Of a stretch of 64,000 bases of DNA, positions 1-10,389 are shown one piece after another (positions within the stretch are counted from its first letter, which is position 1; every line of letters starts with the position of its first letter). The notes beneath the pieces are model-generated. The model made no database searches. It saw only the letters and a program-made list of their open reading frames with translations, and was not told where the DNA came from. The stretch comes from Apricaphanius iberus (Eukaryota; Chordata; Actinopteri; Cyprinodontiformes; Aphaniidae): contig JAPXFQ010001302.1 of the NCBI GenBank assembly GCA_028564705.1, positions 124,001 to 188,000 of the forward strand, read 5' to 3'. A program made the translations under genes and the position numbers.

Positions 1-355
1 GGCAGAGCTGAAATCCACAAACAGGATCCTGGCGTAGGTTCCTGGGGAGTCCAGATGCTCCAGGATGAAATGGAGGGCCAGGTTCACTGCATCATCCACA
101 GACCTGTTGGCTCTGTAGGCAACTGCAGTGGGTCCAGGAGGGGGGCGGTGATGTCCTTGAGGTGGGGCAGAACCAAGCGCTCAAATGACTTCATGACCAC
201 AGACGTCAGCGCCACCGGCCTGTAGTCATTAAGTCCTGTGATCCGTGGCTTTTTGGGGACAGGGACGATGGTGGAGGTTTTGAAGCAGGACGGCACGCGA
301 CAGAGCGCCAGGGAGGTGATGAAAATGTCCGTGAACACGGGGGCCAGCTGATGTG
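1..355 (-). pseudogene. LINE reverse-transcriptase fragment
   Basis: Read on the minus strand, 338 down to about 130 encodes the finger part of a non-LTR reverse transcriptase, with the recognisable stretches [20 protein letters not shown] and [10 protein letters not shown]. Reading continues below 130 in another frame as an [16 protein letters not shown] block and then ILFVDFSSA, which carries the first catalytic Asp region. A single-base deletion near the CTGCAGTTG at about 131 explains the shift, so the copy is dead. Homology begins abruptly near 355, which is its 5' truncation point, and runs off the left window edge. The clade (L2/CR1/Rex group) is an inference from resemblance to common teleost LINEs. 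It probably lies in THSD7A intronic sequence. Confidence 0.75.
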
Positions 356-498
356 TAAAGTCCCTACTCTTAATTTCACGGTCTTGAATTTTCTCTTTTC
401 TCTACACCTACCACACACCTTCCTCCTCTCCTCCTTCAATCAACAGTAGTCCAATTTCCACACTATAGGTCAACAGCACCTATGGTGATCTTTGTTGT

Positions 499-1300
499 CG
501 CTAATTGAAAATTACACTGCTGGCAGCATCTTGATGGGGGGAGCCAATGTAGATTCCCTAAAGTGGTCCTATTATGCCCCTTTTCCACTAGCATCAGTTT
601 GGTCTGGAATGGGTAGATTCAGCACCAATTTGGCAAATTTCCATTACCTTTGTAGGCTCCGAGCCAAACCTGTTTTTTCGACTACGTCTGGCTTGGTCCT
701 AAGCGTACCGAGGCGACACAACATGCCCACATGTGGAATGATTGGTCCAGTACAATATCAAACTCTCACTCCTAAACTTAAGACGGAGGAAATGTGGCAT
801 TTCATTGGTAACTATGGCAACAGAGATGCGGCGAATGAATAAGTGTACAGGGTCCTTTCTTGGGTGTCCTGATGTGTTGGTGAGAATGTGTCTGCGAGGG
901 TACAAGTGATTGTGTCTGATTGTTGTCTGTCGGCCGGCTGCAGGTCCCTCCTGACTTGCAGTGGTGGCATGGAACCCTTGTCGGCCGATCCCTGGTAGGG
1001 GCCATGCTGGGGGGCGCGGCACCTGTGATCCTCGTGAATCCGGGTCCTGGGCTGGGCCCGCCCTGTGATTTCCTGGGCCTAGCATTGTAACTGCTTGGTG
1101 TTCCCCTGGGGCTTCCATCTCTTGGGGGGGCGGTTGACCCTGCGTTGGTCTGCCTATGGCTCCTGGACTCTGGGGATGAGCTTTTCAATACACCGGGCCC
1201 AGTTCAGTCCATAATTACATAAATATATAGGACTGCTTTAGGGAATCTACATCACCCCCATCTGGATGCTGCCAGTGACGTGATCTTCAATGAGTGACAG
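499..1300. mobile_element. Inverted-repeat (MITE-like) element, about 0.8 kb
   Basis: About 73 bases at 499-572 are repeated in inverted orientation at 1222-1300. The best-conserved core is AGATTCCCTAAAG followed by GTCCTAT, and the ctggcagcatc block is also shared. The interior holds two distinct segments, an AT-moderate one (575-840) and a GC-rich one (860-1195). I recognise no transposase. ORFs inside look like chance. The arms are better conserved at their inner than at their outer ends, so the true termini are uncertain. The superfamily is unknown. Confidence 0.55.
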
Positions 1301-1310
1301 CAGTCGATTC

Positions 1311-2150
1311 CCTCTAAACAAAAGGGAGCTTCTTTCACCTGAATCATCTGTTTTTCTTTCCCATTGTTAGTTTATTTATTGATGATTTTTGGCTTGATTG
1401 TTTTATAGCTAAGGTGTCAGTTGTCTTGCTATGGAACAGGTTTTCCTTGAGGTAAAAAAGTAACCCATAACCATTTGCTCTGCACATTAAAATCTGCATT
1501 TAGCACTAAGACTTGATTTTTAATGTGTCATAGATCAGATTAACAACTTCATTTTTAGAGTCCAATGACCTAAACATCCCATCATACACTATCGTAATGC
1601 CGTAAAATGATATTCATGCATGAAGACCACTTTAATGATATGATGGAATAGGCTATTAGAACTGATTTAGCAGCTTTCTTGAGGCTTTATTTTGTACATA
1701 TAGAACTTTTATATACCCCAATTCTCTCATCCACTCAACCATGTTTGGAAAAAAAGGCATAGATATGCTTTTGCCCACAGTATGTTATGCTGAGAATGGA
1801 TGAAAAGGAAATGGCTTTTACTGGACTCATTCTGGACCAGAGTATATTGTTACAAGTAATGGAAAATAACGATAAGAGCCTGTGAAGATGGAGGATGCTC
1901 ATCAAGGGCACTGTATCATGGTCATTGTCTCTATGAAACATTAGTAGATATATTACACCTTCATCCATTAAGGCTCTGTATTAGCTCCTTTTTTGCCCAT
2001 CTTTTGAGCATCATGTGTCCCATTCCCCACAAAAATTAAATGTTGGTGAAAAAAGAGCCATGTTAGGCAAGTATGAAATGTTTCAGGTTTTTGTGTTAGA
2101 CCGTTGTTGATTCACCTTCACAATCGAAAACTGATCCTCTGGCAGCTGTC
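1311..2150. other. AT-rich non-coding stretch
   Basis: No gene, exon with splice sites, or recognisable repeat was found here. It is taken to be THSD7A intron or flanking sequence on the downstream side of the exon at 4666-4769. Confidence 0.4.
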
Positions 2151-2153
2151 TTA

Positions 2154-3462
2154 GGCCTGGTTCACACGAAAGAATATTTTTGCCCATCTTGCTCCGATTT
2201 TGGCCCTTCCAACAACCCTCGATAATGGGGATGGCTCTTAAAATAATCCTAACAGATATTCCTGCCATGTGTGGTGTGTTAAGAGCAATCAGGTCCTCTG
2301 GCAAGGACGTTTGGACCCCTCCCATCACAAGGATCGCAAATCTGGGATATCCAGCATTTTGGATTGTCTTGTTCCGATATCACAGCATGTGGTGTGTCCT
2401 AGCACGCACCAGATTGCAGCCTGTTGAATGTGACGTCTAGCCAAACAGAAAGCAAGCCGACAGGGAGAGATGCGGGGATGCGCCTTTGAAATATCTATTA
2501 ATATTTCAGCGTCATCTCACTTGACCTCAGTCCACAAATGTAATGAAATACAAATCAGTCAGGGCAAAGTGTGTGATGTAGTGAAAAAATCTAGAACAAA
2601 TTCACCTCCATATCTTAGCAAGTACAGCTCCTGCTCCATTCCTTTATACCAAAAAAGTTGGACACATCAGCGTGTATGATTTGTGAATTTATTCTGCATG
2701 TTGAGCTGGCAAAATTATGAAAAAGTAATACAAAGCGTGTACAAAGGAGGAAAATATTCATTAGATGTTACTCCAGCAACTCTGTTGGATGAAATGCGAC
2801 ATGAGCGTCCTGACTTTAAAACATTGAACATGTTTCTGAATTAGTAGATAAATAAATAAATAAATTGGAATTGTGCTATTCAGACTATCAATAAAACTCA
2901 TATGGGCAGAAATGCCAGATTTTACGTGCATTTGGCTCTTGTTTGAATATCTGCTAAATAGGATGTCTCACATTTTAACACAAACCAAAACCTAGCAGGA
3001 AAAGCATGACAGATATAGTTATTACTATGTTGTGTCAATGTGTGGGTCTCGACCGTATTGATATGGAAATAACCACAAGGGATACAGGAGAGTGTGTTTT
3101 TAAAATTGGAGCGGAGCAGCAGGACCGCTGGATGTGTATATTGAAGAACACTCTCATTGACTCACACTGCAAAATTGTACAGGATCAATTATTTGTTTAT
3201 TTTATTCTCAATTCAGTTAGGATTTTTCTCTTATGTGTGTGCATGCAGCGCCGATATTCTGTGGGAGAAGCCCGTGTCAGCAGTGTGCAATTGTGCACGG
3301 GCAAAGCTCAGACGAAACAGTATGTGTGAATAACTTCAGTTCGAGTGTGATGTCTCTCCACAGAAGCTGCACATGGTAAGAGCACAGCAGGAATATACGT
3401 GATTTTTTAAATTGCTGTGTCGCTCTTCGACAATTTAAAATTTCTTCCATGTGAACCAGGCC
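2154..3462. mobile_element. PIF/Harbinger-like non-autonomous transposon
   Basis: The ends are inverted: GGCCTGGTTCACAC at 2154 and GTGAACCAGGCC ending at 3462. Both sides are flanked by TTA (2151-2153 and 3463-3465). A three-base TTA/TAA target duplication is the hallmark of PIF/Harbinger elements, so that superfamily is the best guess. The 1309-bp interior has only short ORFs without recognisable domains, so it would need a transposase in trans. The family assignment is inference; the ends and the flanking TTA are visible. Confidence 0.6.
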
Positions 3463-4036
3463 TTAAGGAAGACAGAGTCTTCACTAAATAAATATACAGC
3501 AGGGTAGGTTGATTTTCAACCAAATGCAGCACCCCACATTTAAACGTGGACAAAGCATAAGTTCAGTGAGCTTATTTGCTAAACAGTAAATTTTGAGGAG
3601 CAGGTTTTTGGGTCTTTTCGCTTTTTTTCCAGTCTTGGTGAATTGCATCAAAGGAGTTAATCTGTGTATCAGCTTTGACTTATAAGAGGGCCAGTTGTCT
3701 CCTTACATTGTGGTTACTGACACTGTTGCAACATTCAGCAAGACATATCATTCTAAAGGGTTGTATTGTATGTATGATAAAAAATAAATCTAAAAATAGA
3801 AAAATAAATGTGTTTTAAAATGTTTAACCATACAATTTAAGGTTTTCATTGGAAAATCTTAACGGTTCTCTTATTGATTAAAACCACCGAATTATGAGCT
3901 CAAAGTAAAAACAGTGATAGAATTGAAAAGGACATCCTGTAACAATACAGCCTCTGGAGTAACTAAATGCATAGCGTTCATACATTAATAACTTTATTTT
4001 AAATTCTCACTCCATCAGACATTCCGTGCCCATTCA

Positions 4037-4378
4037 TTTCCATCCATCTTCTTAACCGCTTAATCCTTAATGGGTCACGGGGGGCTGGTGCCTATCTCCA
4101 GCTGTCAACGGGCGAGAGGCGGGGTAAACCCTGGACAGGTCGCCAGTCCATCACAGGGCAGGACAAACAGGACAAACAACCATGCACACACTCACACCTA
4201 AGGAGATCAATTAACCTGACAGTAATGTTTTTGGTCTGTGGGAGGAAGCTGGAGTACCCGGAGGGAACCCACGCATGCATGGGGAGAACATGCAAACTCC
4301 ATGCAGAAAGTTACGAACCCACAACCTTCTTGCTGCAGGGCAACAGTGCTAACCACTGCGCCAGCGTGCAGCCCCCAT
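4037..4378 (+). repeat. Common teleost dispersed repeat, copy 1
   Basis: Contains blocks that recur at 36666-37031 and 54655-54795: 'cagctgtcaacgggcgagag', 'gtcgccagtccatcacaggg', 'taacctgacagt', 'acccacgcatgcat', 'gagaacatgcaaactccatg' and 'agtgctaaccactgcgcca'. This module is very abundant in percomorph fish genomes. It behaves like a short retrotransposed 3' fragment, but I do not assign a family. ORFs on both strands inside it are not genes. Confidence 0.75.
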
Positions 4379-4665
4379 TCATTTCTGTGCTTTTAAATAT
4401 GAAATTTATTTTTTACTGAAAAGAAACCCACTTTAATACCTCTAGACTTCTCAGTTAAAAAACTTAAATAATTAAAGTTTACAAGCTAAAACTGAAGCAA
4501 GATAAGGAGGGAACAGAAAGGAATACTTAAGCCAAAAAGGATTTGGAAAAGATACTGGGGCCTGATAGATGCTGAAAAGGGTTTCAACATATAGATAATT
4601 TTTAAAAGATAAATATTTACTTGTTCCTAAGATTCGGATGTTTTGTGGTGTGAAGCTGTGCTTAC

Positions 4666-4769
4666 CTCGAAACTGCAGACCTGGTCCACAGGTCTCCTGA
4701 GCTCCAAGAGTGTCCTGTCGGACAGACCATGGGACAAGCTGACATCTTCGCCACTTGTGCGTTTTCCAT
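4666..4769 (-). CDS. thsd7a: THSD7A exon (seventh in window), TSP1-repeat segment
   Basis: Minus strand, preceded by a pyrimidine-rich acceptor ending TTTGGCAG and followed by donor GTAAGC. The 104-nt exon enters in phase 2 and leaves in phase 1. It encodes WKTHKWRRCQLVPWSVRQD followed by GAQETCGPGLQFR, the start of a thrombospondin type-1 module with the Cys spacing typical of THSD7 proteins. Similarity to vertebrate THSD7A at this position is very high. The phase fits the exon at 5053-5185 (its AG plus this A gives Arg). The next exon downstream in the gene was not found and should lie left of the window. The first about 70 bases, the acceptor and the intron upstream are also present inverted at 5769-6042. 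Confidence 0.9.
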
Positions 4770-5052
4770 CTGCCAAAGAGGAAAGTAGAAAACAGATATT
4801 TGTAGACCAAGAGATAATTTTATTAGCTTATACATTAGCAACAAAAATCATGGCACAGAGGATTGAATTCCCTTCTTAACAATGTAAACTGGATAAAACT
4901 TTACAAAAACTGAGCTTTATCGACTTTTTAAATTGGTCTAAAATACTTGTGAGAAAGAAATCCACAACAGCACAGAAAAAAAATACTATTTTCAATATGT
5001 AATGAATGCTTAGAGAGGGGATGTAATTAATGTAGCAGGGTGAAGAATATAC
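4770..5052 (-). other. Short THSD7A intron, source of an inverted copy
   Basis: A 283-bp intron between the sixth and seventh exons. Positions 4770-4973 are also present reverse-complemented at 5769-5972 at roughly 95 percent identity by eye. No element ends are visible at the source, so the source looks like ordinary intron. Confidence 0.8.
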
Positions 5053-5185
5053 CTGTATCCATCACAGACAGATGTTGCTTCACACTCTCTTTCCTGAGAC
5101 AAAATCTCAGGACAATCCTGTCCCCCGTTAGCCGGTAACTGGATGATCATCCGTTTCCTGTATTGCTTACTTTTCGTCTTACCAC
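5053..5185 (-). CDS. thsd7a: THSD7A exon (sixth in window)
   Basis: Minus strand, 133 nt, acceptor ...TCTCTTCAG and donor GTATAT, entering in phase 1 and leaving in phase 2. It encodes GKTKSKQYRKRMIIQLPANG, then QDCPEILSQERECEA and CDGYR. This is the second half of a thrombospondin type-1 module (conserved basic strand, then the Cys-Pro-x-x-L block). The conserved IIQLPANGG core matches THSD7A. Its partial first codon GT is completed by the G ending the exon at 17303-17418. Because 133 is not a multiple of three, skipping this exon would shift the frame. Confidence 0.9.
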
Positions 5186-5384
5186 CTGAAGAGAACCACA
5201 GAACACTTTATTATGAAAAACATAATAAAGGTGAAAAACATAAGTGTGTACCATTACCTTGGAAAAACAGAAACCTACAGATAATGAACAAAAACAATGC
5301 AGATTGTGGAACTGTCAGTCTTGTATTCCTCCATACAGTTTTCTGCATGCCCTTCAGTTCTATTTCATCCCTACTGATTGAGCA

Positions 5385-6302
5385 TTAAATGAATGAAAAC
5401 AACAGATTGTAAACTTGAAAAATAGACATTGTAAATTTATTTTTTTTTTTACATTTGAATAATAAATTGTAAACTTGAAAAAAAACTTGTAAATTTGAAA
5501 CAAATAAAAAATACATTGTACATTTGAATAAACATTGAAAACTTGAATAAAAAAATCTATAAACCTAAAACTGTAACCAAATGAAAAAAAAAAAGTTTAT
5601 TTGAAAAAACTCCTGTTTTGTATTTTCAATCTTTTTTGGCCAGTTTTTAGGTTTGCCTCTCCGAAGTTGAGGCAAACACTTTGTGTACAGAGCTGTTTAT
5701 TTATACACACACCCTGCCACAACAGACAGACAGCCGGACTTTTGATATGTAGATTAGGGACATAGTTAGTACTGTTGTGGATTTCTTTCTCACAAGTATT
5801 TTAGCACAATTTAAAAAGTTGAAAAAGCTCAGTTTTTGTAAAGTTTTATCCAGTTAACATTGTTAAGAAGGGAATTCAAACCTCTGTACCATGATTTTTG
5901 TTGCTAATGTATAAGCTAATAAAATTATCTCTTGGTCTACAAATATCTGTTTTCTACTTTCCTCTTTGGCAGATGGAAAACGCACAAGTGGCGAAGATGT
6001 CAGCTTGTCCCATGGTCTGTCCGACAGGACACTCTTGGAGCTAACCTTTTTTTTTCCATTTGGTTACAGTTTTAGGTTTAGTGATTTTTTATTCAAGTTT
6101 TCAATATTTATTCAAATTTATAATATATTTTTGTTTTTCAAATTTACTGTTTTTTTTTATCAAGTTTACAATTTATTTTTCATTTTATTTTTACAATGTC
6201 TATTTTTCAAGTTCCAAATTATTTTCAAATTTGCAATTTTTTTTCTCAAATTTACAATGTCTATTTTTCAGGTTTACAATCTGTTGTTATCATTCACTTC
6301 AT
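5385..6302. mobile_element. Foldback element carrying captured THSD7A exon sequence
   Basis: Two long inverted arms, 5385-5600 and 6043-6302, match each other as reverse complements (shared blocks 'aacagattgtaaac', 'gaaaaatagacattgtaaat', 'aaacctaaaactgtaaccaa'). Each arm is built of degenerate short units of the type 'attgtaaacttgaaa', as in foldback transposons. The centre holds 5601-5768, of unknown origin, and 5769-6042, an inverted copy of THSD7A positions 4700-4973. I see no transposase and no clear target duplication. A local inverted duplication unrelated to transposition remains possible. Confidence 0.7.
5769..6042 (+). pseudogene. Inverted partial copy of THSD7A exon plus intron
   Basis: The plus strand here reads as the minus strand of 4973 down to 4700: intron tail, acceptor (AG at 5971-5972) and exon bases 5973-6042, ending at ...CTTGGAGCT. 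The homology stops precisely where the right foldback arm begins (6043). Both segments are 274 bp with few mismatches, so the duplication is recent. There is no donor site and the exon copy is cut after about 70 bases, so it cannot act as a normal exon. In THSD7A transcripts it would be antisense. Confidence 0.85.
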
Positions 6303-6321
6303 GCTGATCCTGATTTGGCCC

Positions 6322-6435
6322 CATACATCTCGCGCATGCGCAGGTCGAGTGTTTATACTAACAATGTCACGTGCGACCCCTGATGACTTCGGAGACCTAT
6401 ATCTTCCGGTGAAATCAGAGTTTCTGTTCCTTTTC
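6322..6435 (+). repeat. DIRS left inverted terminal repeat
   Basis: Matches the reverse complement of 11466-11592 over about 110 bases with scattered mismatches. Both contain the ACGTGNGACCC core and the 'cctatatcttccggtga' block. The left copy diverges before the region equivalent to the 'gaaccgtagttac' motif seen at the right end, so it may be truncated or simply unequal, as in many DIRS elements. Confidence 0.85.
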
Positions 6436-6639
6436 ATCTTCTCGCTTCGCAGATAGTATTACCGCACTAGCTATAGACTAGGATCTTGCTAAAAGCTACA
6501 ATTTTTTCAAATTATCGTTCGTTGCTGGTGGCTTTGTGACTTTGTGTTGGAGCTGCGAGCTGCTCGCCCTTCAGCGGCCGCAACGGACCCCACTGGGAGT
6601 TTTGTGACTCGTGCTTTGGCGCGTTTCCTCCGCTGGGTA

Positions 6640-7330
6640 AGTTTGTTTTGTTTCACATAGCTGGTTGTTTGTATGACTGTCGATGTAGGCAGTGTGCTCG
6701 CTCCTTCTCCCGACATCGTGCAGCTGAATATTGTGTGTATGTCGATGCTTCTTTTTTTTTGGGTGACGTGTGGTTTCGCTCCCTCTCCCGGCATTGATAA
6801 CCCGCACCTATGGTTTATTTTTTGTGTGGCTGGCGAAGGCAGTGCTCTCGTTCCCGCTCTCAGCATAAATGTGTTTTGATGATTAGTTTGTTTTGCAACG
6901 TTTCCTGGTGAAGGTTGTGCTTTCGCTCCCTCTCCCGGCATCTTTACTGCACTTACTTTTTATTTCGTTGGGATAAAAACCCTTGGTTGGTGAGGGCAGT
7001 GCTCTCGCCTCCGCTCCCAGCATAGGTACTTTGGGGCTCGTTTCTTGCAACATTTGCAGGTGAAGGTGTGTTTTCGCTTCCTCTCCCGGCACCTGTATGG
7101 CACTTAGCGCCTCGTTTGTGAGTGTAATAATTAGCCTTGGCTGGTGAGGGCAGTGCTCTCGCTTCCGCTCCCAGCATAGGCACTTTGGGGCTAGTTTCTT
7201 GCAACATTTGCAGGTGAAGGTGTGTTTTCGCTCCCTCTCCCGGCATCTGTACGGCACTTAGCGCCTCGTTTGTAAGTGTAATAATTAGCCTTGACTGGGA
7301 GGAAGGTGCTTCGCTCTCCCAGTCTCTTTC
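6640..7330 (+). repeat. Tandem repeats in DIRS 5' leader
   Basis: Units of about 154 bp (best pair starting near 6994 and 7148, with a partial third near 7300) each contain 'gggcagtgctctcg', 'gctcccagcatagg', 'caggtgaaggtgtgttttcg' and 'cggcacttagcgcctcg'. Shorter related motifs ('tcgctccctctcccggcat') start near 6700. The strong 'ctctcccggcat' periodicity creates long chance ORFs on the minus strand (6507-7387), which are not genes. Confidence 0.8.
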
Positions 7331-7376
7331 ACTTATCCATTTATTTCTTTTTTGTGTAATTTCTCTAGTTGTCAGC

Positions 7377-8502
7377 ATGGATGGCAACCACTCCTGCTAA
7401 TCCTCTATGGCTCCTCTGCAGCTTGAGGATGGCCATGATTTATGTCCCTCATGCTTTGGCCTCGGGCATCTGAAGGAGGGTCTTTCTGACGATCCCTGCA
7501 TGAACTGCAATATCATGCCTTGGACAGAGAGGGTTGCAAGGCTGACTGAGTTGGGGCGATTGTTGGACCCCACGTCATCACCCGACCAGCTAGCCCCAGC
7601 ATAGCAACGGGGTCCAGCTCTGACTGGCCGATCTGGATGTCGGGCTGCTGAGACCCCAGGCCCCACCCCCGGGAAGAAGGCCAAGGGGTCCGGGCTTGGT
7701 TCCAGGGTGGAATAATTGACTAAGGAGCTTGATGCAATGAAGTCCCTCTTCCTGGCCTTTGAGTCAGGGACGGGCGCAGATCAGCCAGATGCTCTTGGGG
7801 TCGGAAGACGTTGTGCTTCTATAGCGGCATCAGCCGCCCAGTTTGGGGAGGTGGTCCCACAGGAGGAGTCCACCCATCTGAGCTCCGCGGTCGGCTCCTA
7901 TTCGCCAGCCAACAGCTCTACTGGTGTTGTTGAGGACTGTCCCAAGGGAGCCACCATTCGTATGGCTCTAGCCCGCCTGTGGTTGGACGTACCGCAGGCT
8001 CAGCCAGCCCCGGCGAGTGCCTTCTTCAGGCGTGTCCCAGCCCCAGCCAACTTTACTGCGCCTCTATCGACAGAGTATCTGAGGGAGTTGCAGGCATGCT
8101 GGAGGGATTCTAGGGCCCTCTCTCATCCAACGTCTGGACCCTGGCAGCCATGCAGGATGCACATAAGTTTTCTGTCAACATGCTTGGAGGAGATTGAACT
8201 GGACACTTCAGCCTATAATTTCAGTGACGCTTCCCCTACAGGCATTTGCACTAATGTCTAGAGAGTTGGGGCCGTTCATATCTACTCTGGTTCAGGCTCG
8301 CTGCCAGGTCTGGTTGGCACAATCCTCTCTCACTGAGGCCTGCAGAAGAACTCTCCACAGTGTTCTGGTGGAATCGGGCGAGCTGTTTGGTTCTGTGGCT
8401 CTGGAAGCCCTTGACCACACGGTCAAAGCCGGGAGGACTAGACCGCAGCTGTCCGGGCTTCAGAGGAATGTGCCTCCACCTAGTAGGCCTAGTAGGCACT
8501 GA
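7377..8502 (+). pseudogene. DIRS gag-like ORF, broken
   Basis: Begins at an ATG at 7377 that meets a stop after seven codons. It re-opens at 7407 with MAPLQLEDGHDLCPSCFGLG, a short Cys/His cluster (CPSC, GHLKEG, PCMNC) typical of the N-terminus of fish DIRS gag proteins. It is interrupted at 7602-7604, continues in the same frame from 7716, and shifts frame before 8261. No enzymatic function is visible. In the family this protein is the presumed nucleocapsid-like partner of the RT. Confidence 0.7.
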
Positions 8503-9478
8503 GGCCCCGGGGCCGGCCGTTAGTTGTTTTTCCCAGACGCAGCTCAGTTACTGGGCTGCCTCTGCCAGGGACCCATGGGTGCTTTCCACCCTGACCCACG
8601 GGTACAAACATCAGTTCCGATGCCGGCCCCCAAGCTGTGGCAGGGTCAAGATGACCATCATTCGCGACCTGGCAAAAGCCCAAGCCCTTGCCCAGGAGTT
8701 GTCTTCCCTCCTGGACAAGGGTGCCATCGCGCCAGTAGATCACCTATTGCACCCCGCAGGGTTCTACTCGACCTACTTTCTGGTAGCAAAGAAAGATGGT
8801 GGATTCTGCCCTATCCTCGACCTGAGGGGTCTCAACAGGTTCCTGAGGGCCCCGAGGTTCCACTTGCTAACCACTGCAGAGGTTCTCCATATGGTTGCCA
8901 GAAGGGAGTGGTTTACATCAGTAGACCTGAAGGATGCCTACCTCCACGTCCCTATAGCGCCACACCACCAGCAGTTACTGCGGTTCGCTTTGCAGGGGTG
9001 TCATTTTCAGTGCAGGGCGCTCCCATTTGGTCTCTCCCTTTCCCCTCGAGTGTTCACCAGGTGTGTGACGGCAGCCTTCTCGCACCTGCAGTAATGGGGC
9101 ATGAAAATCCTGCCGTATCTGGATGACTGGCTCGTCTGTGCACCATCCCAGTCTCAGGTGGCCCTGGACACAACATTCCTCCTCTCCCATGGGGCCCGCT
9201 TGGGCCTCCGGGTGAATTTTACGAAGAGTTGCCTGGTACCATCGCAGAGCACAGTCTTTCTTTGGGTTAGTCTCAATACAGTCACCATGAAGGCTTGCAC
9301 GTCACCACAGCGAGTGGACGACATCCTCCGCCTCCTCCCCCTGTTTCGGGAGGGCAGGCAGTTGCGATATGTGATGTTCTTGCGCCTCCTAGGGAGACTG
9401 ACGGCTGCTGCTGCTGGTTCCTCTAGGGCTGCTGTCGTTGCACCCCCTCCAGAGGTGGTTGCACACCTTTCATGTTGA
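8360..9478 (+). pseudogene. DIRS reverse transcriptase, one stop codon
   Basis: RT fingers and palm run in one frame from about 8640: KMTIIRDLAKA, YFLVAKKDGGFCPILDLRGL, FTSVDLKDAYLHVPI (first catalytic Asp), then QCRALPFGLSLSPRVFT and KILPYLDDWLV (YLDD catalytic box near 9113). A TAA at 9092-9094 lies between the last two blocks in the same frame, so full translation would need readthrough. Thumb sequence continues to 9478. Residues before about 8600 in this frame are probably out-of-frame gag. Confidence 0.88.
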
Positions 9479-10260
9479 TGTCAAGTGGCACCGGCACAGG
9501 AGACTAAAGCTGTCACGCCTTTGTCTCGCTGCTCTGGCACCAAGGAGCGAGTGGTTGTTTCTCTTCCAGGGCGTGCCCATAGGTTCCGTTACATCCCGTT
9601 GGGGAAACCATCACAACGGACGCCTCCCCCTCAGGGTGGTGTGCTGTATGGCAGAACCGGACAGCTCAGGGGCTGCGGTCTGCACAAGACTGCTCTCAAC
9701 ATATCAATGTTCTGGAGATGTGGGCTGTGTACAGGGCGTTGCAGGTTTTTCTTCCCTTCCTGGGAGGCCGGCATGTCCTTGTGAGGTCAGACAATGTCCC
9801 GACGGTCTCTCACACAAACCACCAAGAGGGCACAAGTTCTGCATGGCTACTGCAGGCATCCCAGGATCTCCTGCTATGGGCAGCACCACGCCTGGCCAGT
9901 TTGAGGGCAATGTACTTGCCCGGAGAACAGAATCAGGTGGCAGACTTACTTTCCCGTTGCAAGCCCCAAACGGGGGAGTGGCGGCTTCATCAGGGGTTGG
10001 TTCTCAGGATCTGGGATATCTTCGGCAGTGCGGGGGTGGATCTCTTTGCATCAGAGGAGTCGACCCATTGCCCACTCTGGTTCTCCTGGATGCAAGAGAG
10101 CAGTCCTCTGGGCCAGGATGCTCTCTCCCACGATTGGCCTGAGGTTCTCCTCTATGCGTTTTTGCCAATCCCTCTAAATTTTTACAACGTTACAGAGGGT
10201 CTTCCAGCAAGGTCACAGGCTGTTGTTGGTAGCCCCCTTCTGGCCGGGAAGAACATGGTT
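9438..10260 (+). pseudogene. DIRS RNase H (and degraded MT-like tail)
   Basis: RNase H residues are readable across a frame change near 9600: ITTDASPSGWCAVW (first Asp), HINVLEMWAVYRAL (Glu) and HVLVRSDNVPTVSH (second Asp), then LPGEQNQVADLLSR. The order and spacing fit a DIRS RNase H. Just upstream, 9438-9600 reads HPLQRWLHTFHVDVKWHRHR in another frame, the linker from RT. After 10000, SEESTHCPLWFS-like sequence and a VLLYAFLPIPL block resemble the region that is a DNA-methyltransferase-like domain in many DIRS elements, but I see no intact motif. Confidence 0.8.
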
Positions 10261-10389
10261 TCCACTGCTGTACAGGCTCTGGAGCAGTCCACCATGGAGC
10301 CTCGCAGACAGGAGGAATCTCCTTTCTCAGTTACGGGGCCAGATCTGGCATCCCCACCCGCTCCGCCTGTAGCTGTGGGTCTGGCCACT

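Noticed and set aside
5966..6307. Phe-rich plus-strand ORF beginning in the exon copy
   Set aside because: It runs through the AT-rich foldback arm and low-complexity T tracts.
6507..7387. Minus-strand ORFs with repeated MPGEGAK motifs
   Set aside because: They are the antisense of the tandem DIRS leader repeats.
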